12,669 nt of DNA from Spirogloea muscicola (lineage: Eukaryota; Streptophyta; Zygnematophyceae; Spirogloeales; Spirogloeaceae). The notes below the pieces were generated by a model. The model had not been told where the DNA came from. It did not search any database and saw only the letters and a list, made by a program, of their open reading frames with translations. Within the stretch, counting starts at the first letter, position 1. The number at the start of each line of letters is the position of its first letter. The position numbers and the translations under genes were made by a program. Below, in pieces: positions 1-8,055 of this stretch. The stretch covers positions 96,896 through 109,564 of the forward strand of contig WELB01000211.1 in NCBI GenBank assembly GCA_009602725.1, written 5' to 3'.

Positions 1-52
1 CCGCCGCCGCCGCCACCGCAAGACAGCCGCCGCCGCCGCCGCCGCCGCCGCC
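1..52. repeat. CCG trinucleotide tract
   Basis: An interrupted run of CCG/GCC units covers the window start and ends about 20 bases before the Lhcb7 start codon. The frame of that start codon stays open through it to the window edge, so it may be 5' leader or part of a longer alanine-rich N-terminus. Confidence 0.85.
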
Positions 53-73
53 TCGCGCGGAGGCCTCGCGACG

Positions 74-2496
74 ATGGCGCCGCCGGGAGCCGTGGATGGG
101 GGATGCTGCCGCAGCTCTGACCAGCAGGGCAGCGCTGCGCAGAGCCGCTTCTTCGGGCGGCCGCTCCGACGACCGGCGGCAGCGGCGGGGCTGCAGCCGC
201 GGAAACCTCCGGCGCTCGGGCTGCGGCCGGTCGCCAGCTGGCAGGAGGTAGGCGGCAAATTAGGGTTCGGTTTAGGGTTCAGGCCGCCGCCTCCACTTGC
301 GCTGGTGCCAGCTAAGGCTCCAAAATTGGAGATCAAGTGTTCAACTACTCTGGGCAGCAAAAAGTATACAGTGATCTAATCAACGTCAAAGAGAAGGCTA
401 AGAGACCATTAGCTGGGAGGAGTGTTAGCTTTTGCCTTAATCTTTGTTGCATTGTCTTTCTTACCAAGAATAATGCTGTACCCAGTCTCATACCAGTATG
501 GGGCTGCTAATGTAGCCACTAGCTATTGATGTAAAAGCACCCAGTGTCTAGTACACAGTTACTGAATAACAGACAGATAGCTGCTGGGAGCTTGCTGCCA
601 CGAAGAGTTTATCGGGTACGCTGTTGTCATCTTATATGCGCAAAATGGCCTGCGCTGCAGCTCACCGGGGTGCTCCTCTTCTCGGCGTTCCCATTTGTCA
701 CCGTCAAGCTCATCGCCGAGGGGCCCATTGGCGAGCAGCTCCAGCGACGGCTTGCCGACCGCAAGGAGGAAGCTGAGAAGGAGGCTGAGTCGGCCAAGGC
801 TGCACAGGCAGAAGCCCGGCAGCAAAGGTCAGACTTGGTCGACTGCCCACGACAGAAGACTACATAGCAGGAACACGAAAGAGGACTGCCCTGGGCCATC
901 AATCGATGCACACCCAATTGCACTGCTATGGCAGTGAAGGCACCCACAAAGCCATGCAGAGCTTTGGAGGTGCTGAATCTGCAACAATCCAATAGAGTGC
1001 TCATATAAGGTCGAAATTGCTTGACATGAGGGAGCAGATTATAAGCAAGTGCTATGAGCTATATGATATGCACTGTTCTGCTTCTGGTATAGTTACTGTG
1101 CTTCTGGTAAAGTATGTGCTTGCAGCCCTTGGTATGGGGTGCAGAGGCCCAAGTGGCTCGGCCCGATCCCGTACGAGTACCCCAGTCACCTCTCTGGCGA
1201 GGCCCCGGGCGACTATGGCTATGACATTCTTGCGCTCGCAAAAGATCCAGTGGCACTTGAGAAGAATTACAAGTGCGGCAAGTGCCTTCACCAACTTGCC
1301 ACATCATTGATTTGACAACAAGTATGATACACCTGATCTCTCAAAGTATCGGAAAGCAAAGCTCAGACCAGATCCCAGCACCTGTTACTGGCAGTTATGA
1401 GATTCTGCACGCTCGATGGGCAATGCTGGGCGCTCTCGGGGTCTTTGTCCCGGAGCTTTTGACACGATTCACACCAGTCGATTTCTCGGAGCCTGTCTGG
1501 TGGCGGGTTGGCTATGCGAAGTTGCAGGTTGGACCCTTCTTATCACACCTTTCTTGTGCAGTATCTTGAACCAATTCAAACTGAACAAACTTCCTTCTTG
1601 AGACACAGTACACCATTTCTTCTGCTGGGCATGTATCTTCGAGCAGACCAATACCTTTCAACAATCTAACACAATATGATGGCTGCAGGGTGACACACTC
1701 GACTATCTTGGTGTGCCAGGGTTGCACATTGCTGGTGCCCAAGGAGTCCTTATCATAGCTATTGCTCAATTTCTACTGATGGTATGTGGCAGCAAGCCTT
1801 CACTGTGCCCCTCAGATTATGTTGTGACAACCTGTCACCTACTTCATCCTTGATTAGGTCCCTTTGTTTGTCCAGATACTAAGTTTTCTACACTCTGTTA
1901 TACAGCTCCATAGAGTGCGCATTACTGGTCAAATAAGATGTTTCTGTTTGCATGTCCCTTGCATTCTGTACTTTTTACCGTCCAATTCATGTACAACACA
2001 CTTTTGAGACCCTGGAGGCTATCTGATCTAGGCTGTGGATCTCATCTTACTGGCTAGCTTGGGCCCGAGTATGCTCGGTACACGGGCATAGCTGCCCTAG
2101 AACCACTTGGAATATACCTTCCTGGGGACGTCAACTATCCTGGAGGACCTTTTGATCCGCTGGGCCTCACCAAGGATCCCGCGAGCTTCGAAGACCTCAA
2201 GGTTGGTGGGTTTGTGCTAAGTATCCTATGTCACTGGGATGTAGTCCTGCAGTCCCTTGGTCCTAATCTGTTTTTGTCTCGGGACTTGCATGGAGGTGGC
2301 TTGCACGACTTGAGGACTCATGTTCTTCTACCTCCGTCAGGTGAAGGAGATGAAGAATGGAAGGTTGGCCATGGTGGCATGGCTGGGGTTTTGCGCACAG
2401 GCAGCAGTGACCGGGAAGGGACCAATAGAGAATCTGTTCGATTTCTTGGGTGACCCTCAGCACGAGAACATTGTAAACTACCTCACCCAGAGGTAA
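74..2496 (+). CDS. LHCB7: Lhcb7, chlorophyll a/b-binding antenna protein, seven exons
   Basis: This encodes a thylakoid light-harvesting protein of the rare Lhcb7 type, 337 residues (about 330 in plants, from memory). Exons: 74-247, 661-827, 1126-1272, 1395-1527, 1689-1781, 2058-2201, 2341-2496; all introns are GT-AG and phases agree. Residues 1-58 look like a plastid transit peptide ending in ASWQE. Residues 59-80 form an extra hydrophobic helix ([12 protein letters not shown]), followed by a charged, coiled-coil-like linker to about 113. The WYG signature lies at 116-118. Helix B carries EILHARWAM (E165, H168, R170), helix C lies around 222-240, and helix A carries EMKNGRLAM (E289, N292, R294); the E and R residues form the paired chlorophyll-binding salt bridges of LHC proteins. 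Diagnostic Lhcb7 stretches are [19 protein letters not shown] and [17 protein letters not shown]. The start is the first ATG in the window; the frame is open upstream, so a longer transit peptide is possible. Intron 1 (413 bases) holds telomere-like repeats. The other introns (122-298 bases) show nothing else. Confidence 0.93.
258..283 (+). repeat. Interstitial telomere-like repeats in Lhcb7 intron 1
   Basis: Two to three degenerate units of the TTTAGGG plant telomere repeat (TTAGGGTTC, then TTTAGGGTTC) lie about ten bases after the first splice donor. The G-rich strand is the transcript sense. They resemble plant telo-box motifs, but whether they regulate anything cannot be told here. Confidence 0.7.
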
Positions 2497-2788
2497 CTGA
2501 CCACCACAACTGCTGTTCTACATTAAGCAAGAGTACAACAGCCATCTGCATAGCCCAGCAATTTTGATGTGGATATGCAGCACACATCAGCAACATGAAT
2601 TGTCCATGAAGAGCCTCTTGCAAGCACACATCCTAGAGTACCATGCAGGTAGTCTAAAGGAGACCATAAGCAAGTGCCATAAAGCTTGCAGAGGGTTTGT
2701 ATTGTTGGAGTGAAGGCTTTGACATATGTATACGTAGCAGAAGATCGTAAGGAGACAGAGACGATTGTTGGTATCTTGGAAGGAGGTG

Positions 2789-3348
2789 CTTTGCAAGAAG
2801 ACTTCACCCATGAGCTTTGCACCACACCTTGTGCATTCCTTTGGGCTGGCCTCTCCCAGCCACCAGTTAATGTGGCTGCGCTTGCTCTTTGCACCATAAA
2901 GCATGATTTGGTCTTTGTGGCAGAAGATGCGCCTACTTTGCCTTGTTGGGTCGCAGCAATCATGAACAACTGTGTTCAGAATGCATACAAGCCGCTCAGT
3001 TGCGTATGATCGTGCCTAGGTGGAGAAGGGCCAGCCAGAGTACTCATCAAAAGGGAGTATCTAGAGAGGCTGCTAGCCCGGAAGAGTAATCAATTGGCAT
3101 TGAAGAAATACTGACGAATGCAGGAGGTCGTGATGAGCATCTGGAATGTTGTGATATGTCCACGCATCTCTGGGCTGGCCATCCCCAACCATCGCCCCCA
3201 GTCATCTCCTGGTACAAGAAATTTTTCTTAGATGGCCTTATGAAGACATGGACGATTTTCTAGGCGCCAAATTGCTTCACTGATGGGCGACCAAAAAAAT
3301 CGATAGCAGCCATAATGTGGTGCGGAAGGCCAAGGCTCGACATTTCGA
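2789..3348 (-). pseudogene. Possible unknown gene or decayed coding relic
   Basis: I do not recognise this. Read on the minus strand, 3015 down to about 2789 is open. It follows a good splice acceptor (pyrimidine-rich, ending CACCTAG) and encodes a charged peptide with HKDQIMLYG, KSKRSHINWWLG and a CTRCG knuckle that suggests half of a zinc ribbon; a possible donor follows the CGAKLM codons. Further up, 3348 to about 3224 is open in another frame (contains PHYGCYRFFWSPISEAIW), also after an acceptor-like CCTTCAG, but the pieces do not join into one frame. It could be a broken transposon gene, a real gene with missed exons, or chance. The composition (many K, R, W, C) argues mildly against chance. 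Confidence 0.22.
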
Positions 3349-3576
3349 ACATCCTGAAGGCCAGAAGCCTTAGCTGCCGTCTGACTCTCCCTCTGCCTTG
3401 TGCCGGATGGTCTGCACCGTCTCGTGCTTTGTAGTGTAGCCTTTCGTCAGGGGGATAGTTTTCCAGCAGCTAGTCCGTCGGATCTGAGGCTCCTCTCTCG
3501 GAACTACTGAGTGATCCATCCTGTTCTGACATAGCATCTTCTGACACAACATGTGGCCGTGCTTGCATCTTCAGGC

Positions 3577-3785
3577 CCCTTTGTAGCAAAAGAAGAAAGT
3601 GCTCGCCCACTGAGGATAGGGGCTGGGAAAGCCAGCCCAAAAAGAACGAACAGAGTACGAGAAGGGGGCCAGGGGAAGCGCTGAGGAAATCAAGCACACA
3701 AAGAAACAAAGCAGCTACGAGTCACTCAGTAACCCCTGCTGAGCAGCCGCAGATCAGAGATGCTAGGCTCCTGGAAGTGGGTCCC
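3577..3785 (+). repeat. Dispersed repeat, direct copy 1
   Basis: About 210 bases closely matched by a second copy about 275 bases downstream. Shared landmarks in order are GCTCGCCCA, GATAGGGGCTGG, GCCAGCCCAAAA, GAGAAGGGGGCC, CACACAAAGAAA, AGCAGCTAC, CAGTAACCCCTGCT and CTGGAAGTGGGTCCC. No long convincing reading frame is shared, so it is more likely a non-autonomous element or tandem duplication than a coding repeat. Confidence 0.85.
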
Positions 3786-3851
3786 CTGGCCAAAGCCAGA
3801 GGCAGCAGCGAGGGCTCTGCCGGCACGAAGGTGCAGCTCGCGGGCCATAGA

Positions 3852-4068
3852 CCCTTACAGCGAGAAGAAAGGGCTCGCCCATTGAGGATAGGGGCTGGAC
3901 AAGCCAGCCCAAAAAAGAATGAATAAAGAACGAGAAGGGGGCCAGAGGAAGCCAGAGGAAGCGCTAAGAAACCAAAGCACACAAAGAAAGAAAGCAGCTA
4001 CAAATTACTCAGTAACCCCTGCTAAGCAGCCGCAAATCAGAGAGGCTAGGGTCCTGGAAGTGGGTCCC
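3852..4068 (+). repeat. Dispersed repeat, direct copy 2
   Basis: Second copy of the element at 3577-3785, in the same orientation, differing by scattered substitutions and by an internal duplication of CCAGAGGAAG near 3950. The two copies are separated by about 65 bases of unrelated sequence. Confidence 0.85.
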
Positions 4069-4129
4069 GCGCAAGCGAGACGGCCACGCGCATACGATAT
4101 ACATTTGCGCCAGCGACCCGGCTGCAGGT

Positions 4130-4320
4130 AAGTAGTTTGTAGCTGCTGAATGCTTGTAGGCCCCTCCGAACCTTTGTCAATTCTTTTTGGACTGGCTTTT
4201 CGCAGCTCTTGTGGCACTCCCAATGAGGGCTTCTTCTTTCTCGGCACTTCTGTCTTTGGCGTTGGACATTTGTCCATTCTTTTTGGGCTTTGCCTACTCC
4301 TTTTATCTATGGGCGAGCTC
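4130..4320 (-). repeat. Dispersed repeat, diverged inverted copy
   Basis: The reverse complement contains the same landmarks in changed order: GAGCTCGCCCAT, then GCCCAAAAAGAATG, then GCCAGTCCAAAAAGAATTGA with GGGGCC, and finally GCAGCTACAAACTACT, which matches GCAGCTACAAATTACT of copy 2. The arrangement of copy 2 and this copy is that of long, imperfect inverted arms, as in a fold-back or MITE-like element. No target-site duplication was identified by eye. Confidence 0.6.
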
Positions 4321-4499
4321 TATCTTAGGTGCCTAAACCCTCAGACTCACGTCCGAGATGGGTGACGCGTGTGCTGCTTTCGCCATTCAGCAATCGCCGA
4401 CGCTTCTGATTCAACTTTGAACAGCGGGGGGCCCGCCCACCCGCTTTTCCTTTTTCCCCGGATCCGCAATCTGATCCAGCGCGGCCGGCGCCCGCGTCC

Positions 4500-4542
4500 C
4501 CATTGGCTTTACGGGATCAGGGGGGCCCCGTCTGCCCAATGG
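4500..4542. promoter_or_regulatory. Inverted pair of CCAAT boxes upstream of Lhcb5
   Basis: CCATTGG (4500-4506) and CCAATGG (4536-4542) are reverse complements, 29 bases apart, about 220-260 bases before the Lhcb5 start codon. CCAAT boxes bind NF-Y, a factor found in plants and algae. The position suits a proximal promoter. I see no clear TATA box, and the transcription start is unknown. Confidence 0.45.
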
Positions 4543-4560
4543 AAAGGACTTAAACGGGAG

Positions 4561-4600
4561 CTGGCAAACGCCGTCGATGAGAAACATCGACGGCAGCCAG
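4561..4600 (+). promoter_or_regulatory. Perfect inverted repeat upstream of Lhcb5
   Basis: GCCGTCGATG (4570-4579) and CATCGACGGC (4585-4594) pair perfectly around a five-base loop AGAAA. Outside them, CTGGC (4561-4565) can pair with GCCAG (4596-4600) across a small internal loop. The site lies about 160 bases before the start codon. It could be a DNA site for a dimeric factor or, if transcribed, an RNA hairpin in the 5' UTR. Confidence 0.6.
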
Positions 4601-4659
4601 AACCTGCGTCCCAACGGCTAAGTCCCCTGGTAAGGCGTACGTTCTGAATGGTGACTTAT

Positions 4660-4706
4660 TCCCGCTCTTTACCCCGCACCTCCCTCCTTCCTCCCTCCTC
4701 CCCCAG
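4660..4706 (+). promoter_or_regulatory. Pyrimidine-rich tract before Lhcb5
   Basis: A dense CT tract (CCTCCCTCCTTCCTCCC and neighbours) ends in CCCCCAG, 52 bases before the start codon. It may mark the transcription start, as pyrimidine patches do in plant promoters. It would also serve as the 3' end of an intron in the 5' UTR, so it could hide a leader exon further upstream. Confidence 0.4.
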
Positions 4707-4737
4707 CCACTGTGCGCCCAGCGCCACGCCAGCACCG

Positions 4738-4757
4738 CCGCCGCCGCCGCCGCCGCC
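4738..4757. repeat. GCC trinucleotide tract abutting the Lhcb5 start codon
   Basis: Uninterrupted GCC/CCG units run directly into the ATG and continue as alanine codons after it. The run upstream can be read in frame without a stop over this short distance. Confidence 0.85.
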
Positions 4758-6846
4758 ATGGCCGCCGCCGCCGCCTCCAGAGTGCTGGCCGCCGCCGCGN
4801 CCGCCGCCGAGGCGTCGCCGCGGCCCGTGACCGCCGTGCTCTCCAAGGGCAAGCAGGCGGCCAAGAAGACGCTCAAGACGGTGAAGAAGGCGGCGCCGCT
4901 CCCGGCGGCCCCCAAGCAGGCGGCCAAGAAGGTGCAGAGCCAGGCCGTGAAGTCGGTGCGCCGGACGGTGCGCTCCGTCACCCCCTCCTCCGGCTCGGAG
5001 CTCGCCAAGTGGTATGGTGAGTGCCAAATGCGGCCCGTCAATGCTCCACGATATCTTGAAGAAGCACATTGCCTTGACTGCCAGGTGAATCAGAGTAATG
5101 TGGAGGATGTAGGCAACAATGCTTACCACATTGCTGCCGGAAGTACATTGCTCGCACGTGCATTGAATGGGCTCTTCTTCAGGGTAACTGTCGCTGCAAG
5201 GAGCTGGAAGATAGCACAGGATGCTAGATGCATTTGTACTGCAGGCCGCGCCGATCATATTTGCGTCAGGACTGGATGCATTGCATTCAGATTGCCTCTA
5301 ATCTAAGGCTGGAATGTAGGGAAGACCTTGAAAACTGCTGCCAGTCGCAGGAGCTGTCTCTAGCAGTGTGTCTACATTGAGGGGAGGTGATGTAGCTAGG
5401 GACTCTGAGCTGCTCATCTCGCCTTCTGGACGGACGGCTGATAGGAGGCCAAGGCTCTTGCTGCAGGTCCGACCCGGCGCATCTTCCTGCCCGAGGGCCT
5501 GCTGGACAAGTCTGACATCCCTTCCTACCTCACCGGCGAGGTGCCTGGCGAGTAAGTCTCGGCACTGACAGAGGCGCTGGCCCTTACTGCCTCCCTGATG
5601 CTCATGAACTCATGGACTCATGAACTCATACTCGTAGTCTTTGATATTCTTGAGGTGATCTGCAACTCAATGGCTGTGTCTCAACTCCTAGCTGGAGGAC
5701 TCGACTTCATATTCTCTCTTGCAACATTCATGTATCTTAGCTAGCGCCCCATCTGGTCTGGCTGCCGGTCAGCAATCATAAGCTTCCATACTGAGCCCTG
5801 TTCTTGTGATTGAGGTGTCGCTAATTTATGTTGCTGATGTCAATCCCGTGTTGGTCTGGTTGGTGTAGCTATGGTTATGACCCTCTTGGCCTTGGCGCCA
5901 AGCAGAGCGACTTTGAGCGGTACCAAGCATACGAGCTCATCCACTCCCGGTGGGCTATGCTCGGCGCCCTGGGCTTTGTCTTCCCAGAGGCCCTTAATAA
6001 GTTCGGTGCTTCCTGCGGCCCTGAGGCCGTGTGGTGGAAGGTATACCACATTGCCTTGTGCTTGTCATGAGGCCTTTAATTACTGCTTTAGCCTCATCGT
6101 ATGTATTCTGCTATCTGTTGGTGTTGTGTGGCATGAGGTGCAGCAGGGCAATTGAGCAATGCTAGCCTCTAAGGCGCGGTCACAAGGGCTGAGGTGCTAG
6201 TGTAGCAAGAAGTGCATGTGTGCAATTGGCTGCCCTGACTGCTGCAGTCAACCATGTTTAACATGATTGTTATGGCCATTTCCTTTGCTGTGCAGACTGG
6301 CGCTCAGCTCCTGGAGGGCGACAGCCTCCAGTACTTTGGCGCAAGCGTCCCGGTGAATCTGGCGGTTGCAACCATCGCTGAGATTGTCCTTGTTGGGGGC
6401 GCCGAGTATTACAGGCAGACTAACAAGTCTCCGCTTGGCTCGGTGAGCTTTTTACCAGCGCATTTTGCACAGCATCTGGTCATACTTTGGCCATTGACTT
6501 CTTCACACTAGCACGAAGAATGTATGATGTTTACTGACTGATGGAAGTGCATCAAGCTCAGTAATTTGAAGGATGCGGACTTGTGCAGAACTTGGACCCT
6601 CTTCATCCCGGCGGCGCTTTTGACCCCCTGGACCTGGCCAAGGACCCCGACCAGTTTGCGGTCCTGAAGGTGAAGGAGATCAAGAATGGCCGTCTGGCCA
6701 TGTTCGCCATGCTCGGCTTCTTCGTGCAGGCCTATGTGACAGGCGAGGGCCCCGTCGAGAACCTCACCACGCACTTGAGTGACCCCTTCTCCTACAACAT
6801 TCTGACCGCCTTCAACGGTGGCCTGGAGCGCCTCCCCAGCCTGTAG
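4758..6846 (+). CDS. LHCB5: Lhcb5 (CP26), minor antenna protein of photosystem II, five exons
   Basis: This encodes CP26, the monomeric chlorophyll a/b protein linking LHCII trimers to the photosystem II core; 306 residues. Exons: 4758-5016, 5467-5551, 5869-6040, 6296-6442, 6589-6846, all GT-AG with matching phases. Residues 1-80 are an alanine-rich transit region followed by a lysine-rich stretch with two KQAAKK copies (32-37, 53-58). KWYG ends at 87, followed by [10 protein letters not shown], which marks CP26, and [17 protein letters not shown]. Helix B has ELIHSRWAM (E137, H140, R142), helix C lies around 190-207 (ends AEYYR), and helix A has [12 protein letters not shown] (E251, N254, R256), followed by [11 protein letters not shown]. 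The protein resembles land-plant CP26 almost throughout. The ATG has a good context (GCCGCCATGG). Base 4800 is undetermined, leaving residue 15 unknown. Intron 1 (450 bases) contains a CACGTG G-box core at 5155-5160; the rest of this intron and intron 2 (317 bases, with a short direct repeat) show nothing else. It lies 2.26 kb after Lhcb7 in the same direction. Confidence 0.96.
5601..5629. repeat. Short direct repeat in Lhcb5 intron 2
   Basis: The 13-mer CTCATGAACTCAT occurs twice, at 5601-5613 and 5617-5629, inside intron 2. It looks like a small local duplication without evident function. Confidence 0.7.
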
Positions 6847-8055
6847 ATGTGGGCTGCTGACTTGACGCTACAGACAATGCTGCCGCCCGTGCCACCTTAC
6901 TGGCTGCCGCCCCTCCCATGCTCGTGCTTCGCAACCATGCTAGTCTCCACCACCGCTGCTTACTCCTGTACCTTACTGGTGAAACGTGTTAAATGACGAA
7001 TCTGTCATCAGGCCATCTGCCTCATCAAGCTATGGCCCCCGGCAGACTCCTCTCTCTACATTTGCCTTTTGTCTGTGTATATGCGTAAAAGTTGACTGGT
7101 GACAACTTGCTTGCCATTAGCTGGCCACCTCGACTTGGTTGATATCTTCCTGAGCAGTTCAGTTTCAGTTACGGAAAGCAGTGTAGGCAGGGTGTTCTCA
7201 TCGCCCATGTCTACCCTAGCGAAAGCGATTTGCAGGGCATGCTCATTCTTCGTTGGCCAGAGGCGAAGTGTAGGCCTTCTTCTGGGACTAGAGGATACAA
7301 GGCTGTCGCTGCCGTGTCCTTCTGAGGGCTCTCTCGCTGTTGTTGACCCTTGCACAGTTAGACGGCCATCTATCAGCCTTCAATCAAGAATCAGCTGTGT
7401 CGCTAACAACCAAACGGTTGAAGTTGAGATGAACACCAGAGATTATTCACTACAAGCGTTGTACTACACCATAAAAGTCAAATCTGACGCCGCAATTGGT
7501 GGAAGCCCGGGGTGGGCAGCAGCGCAGCAGCCAGGCCAGAACGTGGGCAGTTTTGGTCTTGCGTAATTGCAGCAGTGACAGCTGTGAGTGCAGTCATATG
7601 AGAATGAGCACCTGGGAAAAGGTTGGAGTGTCCATTGGTACCAAGTGTTATTTTGGCATTCCACACAGTGTATAAGGGCACAGATTGTTATGACAACCTG
7701 GGCGTCATTAAGTGGCATTCTCAAGACCTGCGTTTATCAATCTGCGTGGAGAGTGATGCTGTTAACAGAGCAGCTGTGAAGGAGCATGAACTGTCCTTCA
7801 CAAGCTTACAAAGATGACTAAAAGTGTTGGTATTGGAACAATCTGCCATCACGAATGTGAATGTGTTACGGCTCCTCGTAAAGCTCGCAGACATTGCCTG
7901 AATCTGTGACGCTGTAGAAGCTGGTATGGCTGCTTGTCTGCTTTGGAGCAATGCAGAAGAATCAGTTGGCATGACATGTAAGGGCTCTGAGCTGGGTAAA
8001 TGGAGCAACCACTCGCTCGCAAGAGCATATATAGCTACTTCTGTCAGGTGTTATA
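6847..8055. other. Region between converging 3' ends
   Basis: About 1.2 kb holding the 3' UTRs of Lhcb5 (+) and of the FYVE-pseudokinase gene (-), which point at each other. I see no canonical AATAAA or clear TGTAA signal close to either stop; a minus-strand TGTAA lies near 7805-7812, about 245 bases past the second gene's stop. A 155-codon plus-strand frame (7099-7566) overlaps a minus-strand frame and has no recognisable motif. I do not call a gene here. Confidence 0.55.

Larger units (their letters stand above)
2497..4470. other. Intergenic region between Lhcb7 and Lhcb5
   Basis: About 2 kb with no gene I can name. The first part should contain the Lhcb7 3' UTR; I see no clear polyadenylation signal. 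About 2789-3348 shows open stretches on the minus strand that may be a relic or unknown gene. From about 3577 to 4320 it is dominated by a repeated sequence in three copies. From about 4330 it becomes GC-rich and leads into the Lhcb5 promoter. Several open frames of 60-150 codons occur on both strands but overlap each other and look non-coding. Confidence 0.6.

Noticed and set aside
3470-4277. Three minus-strand frames of 79-90 codons with similar ends
   Set aside because: They resemble each other only because they lie in copies of the same DNA repeat; the peptides are low-complexity and hydrophobic without known features.
3601-4320. CRISPR-like spaced repeats
   Set aside because: The repeats are few, long, diverged and irregularly spaced, and the host is a eukaryote.
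4550-5258. Long minus-strand frames of 163 and 200 codons opposite Lhcb5 exon 1
   Set aside because: They are antisense shadows of the GC-rich, alanine/lysine-rich exon, full of glycine, alanine and histidine repeats, and span the undetermined base.
7099-7566. 155-codon open frame on the plus strand
   Set aside because: No recognisable motif, no splice or start context of note, and a competing open frame lies on the other strand. It fits the 3' UTR space between converging genes.
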